Below are positions 40,691-49,270 of a stretch of DNA of 64,000 bases, in pieces. The position numbers and the translations under genes were made by a program. This stretch comes from an uncultured Allosphingosinicella sp. Lineage in GTDB: Bacteria > Pseudomonadota > Alphaproteobacteria > Sphingomonadales > Sphingomonadaceae. Each line of letters starts with the position of its first letter. Within the stretch, counting starts at the first letter, position 1. Where the stretch lies: assembly GCA_934539295.1 (NCBI GenBank), contig CAKTCN010000012.1, forward strand, positions 16,473-80,472. The letters run 5' to 3'. The notes under the pieces were generated by a model. The model did not search any database. It had not been told where the DNA came from and worked only from the letters and a program-made list of their open reading frames with translations.

Positions 40691-41530
40691 TCAGCGCGTG
40701 CGGACCTCCGCACGTTCGCTCGACCTCGCGGACTTGAGGACGGCCTGCGCCTCGGCGTCTCCCAGCACATAGGCCTTGAGGAAGGCGGTGGAGAGCGCCG
40801 CCGCTTCGGCAAATGCAGGATCCTGCGCATCCTTGCCCGCAAAGCCGTGATCGACGCCCTTGCCGATCCACGCATACTTGTCGCCGGCCGGGCTGCCGTC
40901 ATAGGCGGCGAGGTGCTGCGCCGGATCGTTCACGAAGCCCGGCACCAGATCCTTGTCGCCGGTCACCAGCAGCATCGGTGCGGCGAGGCTGCGAAAGCTG
41001 TCAGGTCCGATCAGGCCGGGAATGGTGCCGGGCGACGAGAAGGCCAGCACTGCCCTGGCCTGCGGATCGCGGGCACGGACCATCGCATCCATCGCGCCGC
41101 CGCGGATCATCGCCATCAGCGCGCCGTAGGAATGGCCGGCATAGCCGTGCGGCAGCCCCGGTGCCGCCTTGGCCGCCCAGCCCTGTGCGGCCGCGACATC
41201 GGCGATGCGGGTGGCGAAGGCGGCCTGCAGGCTCTTGTCGCTGCCGGGATGCTGGCGCGAGTCGGTGTGGAGCGGGGCGACGACCATGAAGCCCGCGCTT
41301 TTCCAGCCTTCGATGAGCGCCTCGTAGGCGCCCGGCGAGCCGCCGCCACCGTGCGAGAAGATGACCACGCCCTGCGGCTCGGCCGGCGCCCAGATGCTGA
41401 GCGTTACAGTGCGGCCGGCGACGTCGATCTCGCTGGCGGAGGTCGGTGCCGCCTGCGCGGACAAGGGCATGAGGCAGAGAGATGCGGCGGCGGCGGCTGC
41501 GCGCAGCAGCGATCCCGTCAATAGGTGCAT
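40691..41530 (-). CDS. Exported alpha/beta hydrolase (dienelactone hydrolase-like)
   Basis: 279 aa. Signal peptide with an AAAAAASLCLMPLSAQA core. The nucleophile elbow is GHSYG, the oxyanion region VIFSHGGGG, and a late Asp/His pair (TGDKD, VDHGF) completes the triad. It probably hydrolyses small esters in the periplasm; the substrate is unknown. Convergent with the TonB-family gene, stops 3 nt apart. Confidence 0.82.
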   Translation of the reverse strand: MHLLTGSLLRAAAAAASLCLMPLSAQAAPTSASEIDVAGRTVTLSIWAPAEPQGVVIFSHGGGGSPGAYEALIEGWKSAGFMVVAPLHTDSRQHPGSDKSLQAAFATRIADVAAAQGWAAKAAPGLPHGYAGHSYGALMAMIRGGAMDAMVRARDPQARAVLAFSSPGTIPGLIGPDSFRSLAAPMLLVTGDKDLVPGFVNDPAQHLAAYDGSPAGDKYAWIGKGVDHGFAGKDAQDPAFAEAAALSTAFLKAYVLGDAEAQAVLKSARSSERAEVRTR

Positions 41531-41589
41531 GATCGATGATCCCCCTTTTTCAGGAGGCGATCATCCGACAGCGCCGCAGCCCATGCAAC

Positions 41590-41925
41590 TCAGATCGAGA
41601 AGCTCGTCCCACATCCGCAGCCGGAGGCCGCATTGGGATTGGTCACCTGGAAGGATGCGCCGCCGAGATTCTCGACAAAGTCGACGGCGCTGCCGCGGAC
41701 CAGGTCCAGGCTGACCTCGTCCACCACCAGAGTCACGCCGTCCTGCACCGCGGCCGTGTCGTCAGCCTCGATCCGGTCGGCCAGGCCGAAGCGGTACTGG
41801 AAACCGGCACAACCGCCACCGTCCACGGCCAGGCGGAAGATTGCGGGCTTGCCCTGCCGCTGCGCGATAAACGCGACGCGCCTGGCGGCGGCAGGAGTCA
41901 AAGCGATGTCGGTGGCCTCGGTCAT
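41590..41925 (-). CDS. erpA: Iron-sulfur cluster insertion protein, ErpA/HesB type
   Basis: 111 aa A-type Fe-S carrier. The three cluster Cys are visible: GGGCAGFQY and GCGCGTSF at the C-terminus. Start at 41925 (MTEAT); a Met two codons upstream (41931) is equally possible. It delivers Fe-S clusters to apo-enzymes. Divergent from purS. Confidence 0.9.
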   Translation of the reverse strand: MTEATDIALTPAAARRVAFIAQRQGKPAIFRLAVDGGGCAGFQYRFGLADRIEADDTAAVQDGVTLVVDEVSLDLVRGSAVDFVENLGGASFQVTNPNAASGCGCGTSFSI

Positions 41926-42035
41926 GGGCATAAAATAGGGCGTTGCCAGCGACCCCACAAGCGGCGAAGACCTTGCCCCATCGCCCCGCCCCCGCCATAG
42001 AGGCGCCACGCCACAAAGCCGGAGCCAGAAGCCCC

Positions 42036-42269
42036 ATGAAGACCCGCGTCTACGTCACGCTCAAGAACGGTGTCCTCGACCCGCAGGGCAAGGCCGTCCA
42101 CCACGCGCTCGACGGCCTCGGTTTTTCCGGCGTCAACGATGTGCGCGTCGGCAAGCTGATCGAGCTCGACCTTGCCGACAGCGTGTCGGACGAGGATATC
42201 GAGGGAATGTGCCGCAAGCTCCTCGCCAACACGGTGATCGAGAATTTCCGTATCGAGCGGGGCGCCTGA
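42036..42269 (+). CDS. purS: Phosphoribosylformylglycinamidine synthase subunit PurS
   Basis: 77 aa, the usual PurS size. Contains [17 protein letters not shown] and [12 protein letters not shown]. The small structural subunit that links PurQ and PurL in the fourth step of purine synthesis. purQ begins 1 nt after its stop; purL is not in the window. Confidence 0.95.
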   Translation: MKTRVYVTLKNGVLDPQGKAVHHALDGLGFSGVNDVRVGKLIELDLADSVSDEDIEGMCRKLLANTVIENFRIERGA

Positions 42270-42270
42270 C

Positions 42271-42936
42271 ATGAAGAGCGCGGTCATCGTCTTTCCCGGT
42301 TCCAATTGCGACCGCGACCTGGCGGTGGCGCTCGAGAAGATCAGCGGCACCAGGCCGGAAATGGTGTGGCACCGCGACACCGAGCTTCCCGAAGGCCTCG
42401 ACCTGATCGCAGTGCCGGGCGGCTTTTCCTACGGCGACTACCTGCGTTCCGGCGCGATGGCGGCACAGTCGCCGGTGATGCGCGAGGTCAAGGCGGCCGC
42501 CGATCGAGGCGTGTCGGTACTCGGCATCTGCAACGGCTTCCAGATCCTGACCGAGGCGGGGATGTTGCCCGGTGCGCTGATGCGCAACGCCAATTTGTCC
42601 TTCGTCTGCCGCGACGTGGACCTGAAGGTCGAGAACAGCCAGTCGGCCTTCACCAGCCGCTATCAGGCAGGCGAGGAGATCGTGATCCCCGTGGCGCACC
42701 ATGACGGCAATTATACCGCCGATGCCGACACGCTCGACCGGCTGGAAGGCGAAGGCCGCGTCGCATTCCGCTACGGCTGCACCGTCAACGGATCGGCCCG
42801 CGACATTGCCGGCATCATCAACGAAGGTGGCAACGTGCTGGGCATGATGCCGCATCCGGAGCGGATGATAGAGCCGGCACATGGCCGCACCGACGGCCGT
42901 CGCCTGTTCGAAGGGCTGATCGAAGCGATCGGCTGA
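42271..42936 (+). CDS. purQ: Phosphoribosylformylglycinamidine synthase glutaminase PurQ
   Basis: 221 aa class I glutamine amidotransferase. Catalytic Cys in GICNGFQIL, His/Glu in MMPHPERM, and [11 protein letters not shown] substrate-side motif. It supplies ammonia from glutamine to PurL. Coupled to purS, and its stop overlaps the next ATG (TGATG). Confidence 0.96.
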   Translation: MKSAVIVFPGSNCDRDLAVALEKISGTRPEMVWHRDTELPEGLDLIAVPGGFSYGDYLRSGAMAAQSPVMREVKAAADRGVSVLGICNGFQILTEAGMLPGALMRNANLSFVCRDVDLKVENSQSAFTSRYQAGEEIVIPVAHHDGNYTADADTLDRLEGEGRVAFRYGCTVNGSARDIAGIINEGGNVLGMMPHPERMIEPAHGRTDGRRLFEGLIEAIG

Positions 42937-43625
42937 TGCCGGTCAGCGCCTGTGCCGACTGCCCGGTCCGCGACACGGCGGTCTGCGCGGCGCTGGAGGC
43001 GGACGAACTGGAGGCGCTGGCCGCAATCGGCCGGCATCGCAATTTCGGTCGCGGGGACACCATCTTCGCGGCAGGCGACGACAGCATCGCCTGCGCCACC
43101 CTGATCAGCGGCGCGGCCAAGCTGTCCACCCTAGACGCGGACGGGACCGAGCGGATCGCGGCGCTGGTCCACCCGGCCGGTTTCCTGGGGCAGCTCTTCA
43201 CGGGCGTCAGCCGGCATGACGTCACGGCACTGACCGACTGTCACCTGTGCATCTTCCCGCGCGCAGAGTTCGAGCGGATGATGGAGGATCATCCCCGCCT
43301 TACCCGCGCAATCCTGGAACGCACCCTGGCCGAACTGGACGCGAGCCGTGCGCTCACCGACCTGATCGGCCGGCGCGACGTCAAGGCGCGGCTGGCGGGC
43401 CTGTTGCTGTCATTGTCGCGCGCCGCGAGCCCGACGCCATGCGGCGCCGCCTCCGCATTCGACCTGCCGCTCAGCCGGGAGGAGATTGCCGGCCTGCTCG
43501 GCACCACGATCGAGAGCATCAGCCGGCGCATGACCGAGCTCGAGAAGGATGGGCTCATCATGCGAAAGGGAGCGCGAGGGATCGAGATCCTCGACGCTCC
43601 CGGACTTGGCGAGGCTACCGGCTGA
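42936..43625 (+). CDS. Fnr/FixK-type Crp-family regulator, oxygen-sensing
   Basis: 229 aa. The N-terminus holds Cys6, Cys9 and Cys17 (CADCPVRDTAVC) and a further Cys pair is in TDCHLCIF, the set needed to bind the 4Fe-4S cluster of FNR/FnrL. A cNMP-like beta barrel follows, then a dimer helix and a C-terminal helix-turn-helix (SREEIAGLLGTTIESISRRM, with the FNR-type E-x-x-S-R). It should turn on low-oxygen genes. An FNR-type box lies upstream of the next, convergent gene. Confidence 0.92.
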   Translation: MPVSACADCPVRDTAVCAALEADELEALAAIGRHRNFGRGDTIFAAGDDSIACATLISGAAKLSTLDADGTERIAALVHPAGFLGQLFTGVSRHDVTALTDCHLCIFPRAEFERMMEDHPRLTRAILERTLAELDASRALTDLIGRRDVKARLAGLLLSLSRAASPTPCGAASAFDLPLSREEIAGLLGTTIESISRRMTELEKDGLIMRKGARGIEILDAPGLGEATG

Positions 43626-43628
43626 GCC

Positions 43629-44048
43629 TCAGAGGCTCGCCTTCAGCACCGCGAAGAAGAGGGCCAGGCACACCATCAGCGCCGGCAGGACCATGATCTG
43701 CGCCAATGCCTGGCCCGAGGTGAAGTGGCCGGTGAGGCAATCCACGCCCTCATTCTCGAACTCGGCCCAGCTCTGCTGGGGCAGGTCCTCGTCGCCCTTC
43801 ACCCGCGCCCACAAAGCAGGAGTCAGGAACAGGCTGGCGATGCCGATCACGAAGATCGCGCTGGGGACAACAAGGTCGGGACCCATGAAGGCGGCGGCGA
43901 GCACGCCCATGAAGGTGAGATAGGCGCCGACCAGGGTCAGGTGGATGCCGGGGTGAAGGTCGAACACGCGCGCGCCCCGGTTGCGGCGAAGCGGCTGGAC
44001 TGGGCGGATCTGCTCGGCGAACTGGGCGAAAGGCTGGTGAACGGTCAT
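43629..44048 (-). CDS. Small membrane protein, probable Fnr target
   Basis: 139 aa with about three membrane helices (VGAYLTFMGVLAAAFMG, PSAIFVIGIASLFLTPAL, C-terminal LPALMVCLALFFAVL). No named family recognised. An FNR-type palindrome lies 54 nt before its ATG, so low oxygen probably induces it. Convergent with the fnr-like gene, stops 3 nt apart. Confidence 0.75.
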   Translation of the reverse strand: MTVHQPFAQFAEQIRPVQPLRRNRGARVFDLHPGIHLTLVGAYLTFMGVLAAAFMGPDLVVPSAIFVIGIASLFLTPALWARVKGDEDLPQQSWAEFENEGVDCLTGHFTSGQALAQIMVLPALMVCLALFFAVLKASL

Positions 44049-44101
44049 GGCGCTTGCTCCTCTTGTCGAGGAGCCTGTGCGCCCTGCCGCCGCCTCACGC
44101 C

Positions 44102-44115
44102 TTGACGAACGTCAA
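44102..44115. promoter_or_regulatory. FNR/FixK-type operator
   Basis: TTGAC-GAAC-GTCAA is a perfect inverted repeat that fits the TTGAY-N4-RTCAA consensus. It sits 54-67 nt upstream of the ATG of the 139-aa membrane protein, a usual place for Fnr activation, and next to a gene for an Fnr-type regulator. Confidence 0.75.
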
Positions 44116-44120
44116 AATCG

Positions 44121-44435
44121 TCAGCGTTTCAGCACCTTGGTGAAGCGGGCGAGCAGGAACAGCACGGCCGGCCAGAACATCGTGTTCCACACGTCCTTCC
44201 AGTTGGCGTCGAACCGGGGCGTCCGCCCGTGCGCATAGGTGTCGATCACGTCCCAGATCTCGCCCGCCAGCGCCGCTAGCAGCACCGCGGCGATCGGCTG
44301 CCAGTCCCTCAGCGATTTCCTGAACAGGATCACCACGGCGAACATGACGCCGAGGCCGACATAGATGTGCAGCGCATCCTTCGCGAGGTGCGTGAAGTCT
44401 ACCAGGTGAAACTTCGCCCGCTCAAAAATGCTCAT
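44121..44435 (-). CDS. Small membrane protein next to the queuosine-precursor transporter
   Basis: 104 aa with three predicted membrane helices (IYVGLGVMFAVVILF, IAAVLLAALAGEIWDVI, FWPAVLFLLARF). Asp/His/Trp residues between helices suggest a VanZ- or phosphatase-like membrane fold but no family is certain. Starts 1 nt after the stop of the transporter gene, so co-transcribed with it. Confidence 0.7.
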   Translation of the reverse strand: MSIFERAKFHLVDFTHLAKDALHIYVGLGVMFAVVILFRKSLRDWQPIAAVLLAALAGEIWDVIDTYAHGRTPRFDANWKDVWNTMFWPAVLFLLARFTKVLKR

Positions 44436-44436
44436 G

Positions 44437-45177
44437 TCAGACCCTGGTACGAAAAGGGGTGAAGTCGGTGGCGGTGTCGAACACTTCCACGCCCTCGCGG
44501 CGCTTCAGCCAGCCGACGACGAGGTAGGTGACGGGGGTGAGGATCACTTCCCAGCCAACCTTGAGGACGAACTGGCTCGCCATCACCGCCAGCATCGCCT
44601 CGACCGGCCAGTCGGGCGCGCCGTAGAAGGCGACGGGGTAGAAGATCAGGCTGTCGATGCCCTGCCCCACGATCGTCGATCCGATGGTGCGGGTCCACAG
44701 GTGCCGTCCCCTCGTCCACACCTTCATCTTGGCGAGGACGAAGCTGTTGGCGAACTCGCCGACCCAGAAGGCGATGACGGAGGCGAGGACGATGCGCGGC
44801 ACCTGCCCGAACACCGCCTCATAGGCAGCCTGCCCGCCCCAGTCGGGCGCGGGCGGCAGCTTCACCACCACCCAGGCCATGAAGGCCATGAACAGGGTCG
44901 CGGCGAAGCCGGCCCAGATGCACCGGCGTGCCCGCGCGAAACCGTACACCTCGGTTAATATGTCGCCGATCACGTAGGAGATGGGGAAGAAGAGGATGCC
45001 CGCGCCGAACGGCCACAGGCCGACCAGCGGCAGGTCGATGATCGCCCGCTTGCCCGCGCCGATGACGTTCGAAAGGAGCAGGATGACGACGAACGCCGCC
45101 ATGACGAAGTCGAAGTAGCGGAACTGCGTTGCCCGCGCGCCGTCGCCCTCGACCGCCTTGATCTCGCCCCCGTCCAT
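44437..45177 (-). CDS. yhhQ: Queuosine precursor transporter (YhhQ/QPTR family)
   Basis: 246 aa with six to seven membrane helices. Family signatures: FFPISYVIGDILTEVYGF, FWVGEFANSFVLAKMKV and GQGIDSLIFYPVAFYG. It imports preQ0/preQ1 bases for tRNA queuosine synthesis. First gene of a leftward pair with the 104-aa membrane protein. Confidence 0.92.
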   Translation of the reverse strand: MDGGEIKAVEGDGARATQFRYFDFVMAAFVVILLLSNVIGAGKRAIIDLPLVGLWPFGAGILFFPISYVIGDILTEVYGFARARRCIWAGFAATLFMAFMAWVVVKLPPAPDWGGQAAYEAVFGQVPRIVLASVIAFWVGEFANSFVLAKMKVWTRGRHLWTRTIGSTIVGQGIDSLIFYPVAFYGAPDWPVEAMLAVMASQFVLKVGWEVILTPVTYLVVGWLKRREGVEVFDTATDFTPFRTRV

Positions 45178-45220
45178 GCCGGCACGATAGCCCGCCTGCG
45201 CGGTGCGGCAAAGAGGGCCG

Positions 45221-45886
45221 CTAGCGTGAAAGCGGCGACGAGGCGTAGTTGGCGAGCAGGTCCTCAGGATCGTCGAACAATTGCACGGCGCCGGCGTCGT
45301 TCAGGTCCGCGTCGGAGAAGCCGCCCGAACGCACGCCGATCGTGCGCAGCCCGGCCCCTGCAGCCGCCTTCACGTCCCATGGCGAGTCGCCGACCGCGAT
45401 CGCCCGGTCGGCTCCTACCGGAGCGACCTTCCGCAAGGCGGCCTCGAAAATGTCCGGGCATGGCTTGCTGTGCTCGACATCGTCCTTGGACGTGAAGTCA
45501 TCGACCAGGTCCTCGACACCCAGGAGCGAGATCATGTGGCTGACCTCCGCCTGCCGGGACGAGGATGCCAGCAGGATGCGGATGCCATCGCCGGCAAGCC
45601 GCTCGAACAAGGGACGCACGCCGGCAAAGGGCACTACCCGCGGCAGGTAGTCGCGTTGGAACAATTCGGAGCGATAGGCCTCGATCGCCGCCTGCTGCTG
45701 CTGCACCACGTCCGGCGGCAGCAAGGCGGGGATCAGATTGTCGCCGCCCTTGCCGATCTGAGTGTAGATAGCCGCGAGGGGCACCTCGACCCCGAACTGA
45801 CGGAATGCTTCGGCCCATGCATGTGCATGAAGATCGTTGCTGTCGACCAGCGTTCCGTCGACATCGAACAGGACTGCCTTCACCAT
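45221..45886 (-). CDS. HAD-family hydrolase (phosphatase/phosphoglucomutase-like)
   Basis: 221 aa from ATG at 45886. HAD motifs: I FDVDGTLVDSN, II LLASSSRQ, III SKPCPDIF, IV AVGDSPWDVKAA. A helical cap lies between I and II. It probably dephosphorylates a small metabolite. Last gene of the leftward glutathione-transferase/VOC cluster, 32 nt after the upstream stop. Confidence 0.87.
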   Translation of the reverse strand: MVKAVLFDVDGTLVDSNDLHAHAWAEAFRQFGVEVPLAAIYTQIGKGGDNLIPALLPPDVVQQQQAAIEAYRSELFQRDYLPRVVPFAGVRPLFERLAGDGIRILLASSSRQAEVSHMISLLGVEDLVDDFTSKDDVEHSKPCPDIFEAALRKVAPVGADRAIAVGDSPWDVKAAAGAGLRTIGVRSGGFSDADLNDAGAVQLFDDPEDLLANYASSPLSR

Positions 45887-45918
45887 AAGGCGGGCAACGC
45901 CCACCGCATGTGGAATGT

Positions 45919-46566
45919 TCAGTCGCGGTCGGGTGCGCCGAGCGGGAAGTAGCGGCGGTATGGACGGGCGTCATCGACGGCGCGCGCAACGGAAGGCCGG
46001 GCGAGAAGGCGCGCGCGATAGGCGGCGAGCGCCGGGCGATCGCCGATCGCATGCACCCAGTCGGCGTAGAAGAGCGCCGGGGCTGCCGCGCAATCGGCAA
46101 GGCTGAAGTCGCCCGCCGCCCATTCCCGGCCGGTCAGACAGGTTTCGAGCCAGTCATAGATGCGGTCGAGCGCTGCCTTGGCCTGTTCCACTTCCACCGC
46201 GTCGCGGCGCTCGGGCGGGCGCAGCGCATCGTTCACGACTCGCTGCATCTGGCCCATCACGTGATTGTCGAAGATGCGGTCCAGCATACGCACGTGGAGC
46301 GCCGCGTCCGGATCGTCGGGAATGAAGCGGACGGCGCCGGGGTGACGCTGCTGGAGATATTCGATGATGACGGAGGATTCCATCACCACCTGGCCATCGT
46401 CCACCAGCAGCGGGAATTTGGCGATCGGCCACAAGGCCCGGAACCGATCGCCATTGGCCGGGTCGTCGAAGGCACGGAACGCGAAGGGCGTGCCGTTCTC
46501 GTAGAGCGGGATCAACACCTTCCACGTGTAGGAGGAGAAGGCGTGGCCGAACAGTTCGAGCGCCAT
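45919..46566 (-). CDS. Glutathione S-transferase
   Basis: 215 aa. Thioredoxin-like N-terminal domain with FGHAFSSYTWKV and the cis-Pro/glutathione site IAKFPLLVDDGQVVMESSVIIEYL, then an all-helical C-terminal domain with a FSLADCAAAP motif. Conjugates or reduces electrophiles with glutathione. Starts 3 nt after the DHFR-like gene, part of the cluster divergent from the HxlR regulator. Confidence 0.88.
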   Translation of the reverse strand: MALELFGHAFSSYTWKVLIPLYENGTPFAFRAFDDPANGDRFRALWPIAKFPLLVDDGQVVMESSVIIEYLQQRHPGAVRFIPDDPDAALHVRMLDRIFDNHVMGQMQRVVNDALRPPERRDAVEVEQAKAALDRIYDWLETCLTGREWAAGDFSLADCAAAPALFYADWVHAIGDRPALAAYRARLLARPSVARAVDDARPYRRYFPLGAPDRD

Positions 46567-46569
46567 GCC

Positions 46570-47232
46570 TCAGCCCTCCCGCGCCAGTTTCTCGCGACGG
46601 GCGAGTTCCTGTGGAGTCGGATCGAGCATCGCGAAGGAGCCGCTTTCGACTACGCCGGCGGGCTCGTAGGTGCCCATCGATACGCCGGTGCTCGTCAGCC
46701 GGTGCTCGAGCAGGCGCCAGGTGCCCGGCGGCGTGCCGGTGCCGAACAGGCGCTTGCCGGTGCCGAGCACCACAGGTGCGGTCATCAGCACCAGCCGGTC
46801 GATGAGGCCACGCTCCAGCAGTTGCGGGTAGAGTGTCGAACTGCCCTGGATGACGAGGTTGGGGCCGTCCTCCGCCTTCAGCCGGGCGACGGCATCCATG
46901 TCCGGCAGCGCCTCGCTGCCCTGCCAGTCGAACTGCGACAGGCTGGAGGTGACCACATATTTGCGGATGCCGGCGAAGCCGGCGGCGATCGGGTCGTCCG
47001 CCGGCATGAAGGGCCAGTGCGCGGCGAAGATGTCATATGTCTTGCGGCCGAGCAGCAGGTCGTAAGGCTCGCCGAACAGGGTGCCAACCTGGTTGCCGAG
47101 CGCCTCGTCGAAATGGCCGGTCAGCCATCCGCCATGGGAAAAGCCGCCGGTCGGATCCTCTTCGGGTCCGCCCGGTGCCTGCATGACGCCGTCGAGCGAG
47201 AGGAAGGCGCCGCCGATGATCTTGCGTGGCAT
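46570..47232 (-). CDS. Dihydrofolate reductase-like (RibD C-terminal) protein
   Basis: 220 aa. SLDGVMQAPGG at the N-terminus, LLLGRKTYDIF, KYVVTSS, and LVIQGSSTLYPQLLERGLIDRLVL are typical of the RibD_C/DHFR-like family, NADPH-dependent reductases of mostly unknown substrate. Four nt after the VOC gene; part of the detoxification cluster. Confidence 0.87.
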   Translation of the reverse strand: MPRKIIGGAFLSLDGVMQAPGGPEEDPTGGFSHGGWLTGHFDEALGNQVGTLFGEPYDLLLGRKTYDIFAAHWPFMPADDPIAAGFAGIRKYVVTSSLSQFDWQGSEALPDMDAVARLKAEDGPNLVIQGSSTLYPQLLERGLIDRLVLMTAPVVLGTGKRLFGTGTPPGTWRLLEHRLTSTGVSMGTYEPAGVVESGSFAMLDPTPQELARREKLAREG

Positions 47233-47235
47233 GGT

Positions 47236-47715
47236 TCAGCCCTTTCGCGCCGCGTCGATCGCAGCCACGTCGATCTTCTTCATCGTCATCATCGCGGCAA
47301 AGGCGCGCTTGGCCTCCTCACCGCCGGCCGCCATAGCCTCCGTCAGCGTGCGCGGCGTGATCTGCCAATTGTGTCCCCAGCGATCCTTGCACCACCCGCA
47401 TTCGCTCTCGGCACCGCCGCCCGAAACGATGGCGTTCCAGTAACGATCGGTCTCCTCCTGGTCCTCCGTCGTGATCTGGAAGGAGACGGACTCATTGGGC
47501 TTGAACTCGGGGCCACCGTTGAGGCCGATGAAGTCCATGCCGAGCACGGTGAAGTCGACCACCAGCACGGCGCCTTCATGCCCGCCCGGATAGTCGCCCG
47601 GCGCCCGATGGACCGCGGTGACGCGGCTGTCGGGAAAGGTCTCGGCATAGAAGGCCGCCGCCTTCTGCGCCTCGCCATGGTCGAACCACAGGCAGGGCTG
47701 GATCTTCGCGATCAT
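47236..47715 (-). CDS. VOC-family protein (PhnB-like)
   Basis: 159 aa. Starts KIQPCLWFDHGEAQKAAAFYAETF, and has a metal/substrate strand GMDFIGLNGGPEFKPNESVSF and WGHNWQITP. It matches the PhnB/3-demethylubiquinone-type VOC proteins, which bind small electrophiles or metal ions. In the leftward cluster between another VOC protein and the reductase. Confidence 0.87.
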   Translation of the reverse strand: MIAKIQPCLWFDHGEAQKAAAFYAETFPDSRVTAVHRAPGDYPGGHEGAVLVVDFTVLGMDFIGLNGGPEFKPNESVSFQITTEDQEETDRYWNAIVSGGGAESECGWCKDRWGHNWQITPRTLTEAMAAGGEEAKRAFAAMMTMKKIDVAAIDAARKG

Positions 47716-47726
47716 GGGTCTTCCCC

Positions 47727-48524
47727 TTACTTGCGCGGACCGACGAAGCCGAAGCGAGCGCCATGCGGGTCATCGGCCACCACCGAATAATCGCCGCCCG
47801 GAATCTGGTCCGGGCCCTGGACGATCGTGCCGCCACCCGCCTGGAGGCGTTCAACGCCCGCATCGATGTCGTCGACCGCAAAATAAACGTTCCAGCCGCG
47901 ACGCGCGCCGGGGAAGGCGTTCATGGAAGCGCCCACGGCAACGCAGCCGCTTTCGCCGTCCATGTCGACGCCCTGCCCGATGAACTTATACTCGCCAAGT
48001 TCGCCCATCGGCATGGCGCCGACATGGCGAATGCCCAGCAGCTTCTGGTAGAAGGCCATGGCGGCATCCTGGTCCTCGGCGGTAAGCTCGTTCCAGACGC
48101 CATGGCCGACGCAGGCGCCGCGGCTTTCCATGAATGCGGTGCTGACGTCTTCGCTGTCGCCCTTCATGACGTAGAAGGGATGGCCCTGCGGATCGTTGAG
48201 CATAGCCATGCGCCCGACACCCTCGATCGACATGGCCGGCATGCAGACGGTGCCGCCAAGCTCGGTCGCCAGCGCCACATCCGCATCGACATCGTCCGTG
48301 GCGAAGTAGATGAGCCAGGCGGGACCAGCCTGATCGGCCGCAGGATGCTGCATCAGGCCGCCGATGTCGGCACCATCGGGTGCGGCCATCAGGCGGTAAT
48401 CGACGTCCGACATGCCGCTGTCACGGACCGTCCAGTTGAACATGCCGGCGTAGAAGGCCTGTGCCGCGTCCACATCGGCGGCGAGATATTCGTACCAGAG
48501 CGGCGTACCCTTGGGATTGGTCAT
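47727..48524 (-). CDS. VOC-family protein with two tandem domains
   Basis: 265 aa. Two glyoxalase-like repeats, residues 8-120 (WYEYLAADVDAAQAFYAGMF, DPQGHPFYVM) and 140-262 (WNELTAEDQDAAMAFYQKLL, DPHGARFGFVG). Such double VOC proteins are often annotated as hydroxylase- or glyoxalase-like; substrate unknown. Part of the cluster. Confidence 0.87.
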   Translation of the reverse strand: MTNPKGTPLWYEYLAADVDAAQAFYAGMFNWTVRDSGMSDVDYRLMAAPDGADIGGLMQHPAADQAGPAWLIYFATDDVDADVALATELGGTVCMPAMSIEGVGRMAMLNDPQGHPFYVMKGDSEDVSTAFMESRGACVGHGVWNELTAEDQDAAMAFYQKLLGIRHVGAMPMGELGEYKFIGQGVDMDGESGCVAVGASMNAFPGARRGWNVYFAVDDIDAGVERLQAGGGTIVQGPDQIPGGDYSVVADDPHGARFGFVGPRK

Positions 48525-48534
48525 CGAAACCTCC

Positions 48535-49251
48535 TTATTGATCGACGACGGTTTCGAAGCCGCCGAACATGGCGCGCGGGCCGTCGAAGGGAAATTCGGA
48601 AGGCTGGCAGGTCAGCCGCTCATCCGCCATGAAGGCCTTGCCGCCGGTTTCACGCGTGGCCTTGTCGGGCCAGGACACCCAGGAGAAGACGATGTTCTCG
48701 CCGTCCTTGAGGTGGGTCGCCTTCTTGTAGTCGGTGAGCGTGCCGTCCATCAGATCATCGCCCCACGCCTCCACGACGCGTACGGCACCGTGATCCATGA
48801 AGACCTCGGAAGCCACTTGCGCCTGCGACTTGTAGGCGGCCTCGTTCCCGGGCGGCACGACCATGAGATAGCCGTCGATATAGCCGCCCTTTCCTTCACC
48901 GCCTTCGTCCACGAACGGCAGGAAGCCGGACCAGATCATGCGCTTTCCGTCGAACGGCATCGCGTCCATCGACTGGAAACCCTGGTCCTCCATCATCGCG
49001 GCATTGACGCCGTCGCGCACCTCCTTCGACGGATATTCGATCCACGAGAAAACAACCGTCTCGTCCTCCCTGGCCTGCACCGACTTCCTGAAATCCGTCA
49101 GCTGGCCGTCGGGCACGTCGTCGCCCCAATTTTCGACCAGGCGGGTCGCGCCCAGCCGCTTGAAATGCGGCACGGCACTTTGCGCATGACGGATATATGC
49201 GTCCTTGTTGGCGGTCGGCACCGCGGCGAGAAAACCTTCCACGTAAGTCAT
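48535..49251 (-). CDS. Tandem DUF1428 protein
   Basis: 238 aa from ATG at 49251. Two copies of DUF1428 (about 1-119 and 120-238): each starts YVEGFLAAVP / YIDGYLMVVPPGNEAAY and ends with FDGKRMIWSGF / FDGPRAMFGGF. DUF1428 is usually a single 115-aa unit with a ferredoxin-like fold, so this is a fused duplication. Function unknown; its cluster is rich in small-molecule stress proteins. Confidence 0.87.
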   Translation of the reverse strand: MTYVEGFLAAVPTANKDAYIRHAQSAVPHFKRLGATRLVENWGDDVPDGQLTDFRKSVQAREDETVVFSWIEYPSKEVRDGVNAAMMEDQGFQSMDAMPFDGKRMIWSGFLPFVDEGGEGKGGYIDGYLMVVPPGNEAAYKSQAQVASEVFMDHGAVRVVEAWGDDLMDGTLTDYKKATHLKDGENIVFSWVSWPDKATRETGGKAFMADERLTCQPSEFPFDGPRAMFGGFETVVDQ

Positions 49252-49270
49252 GTCAGTCTCTCCTCTTGGT

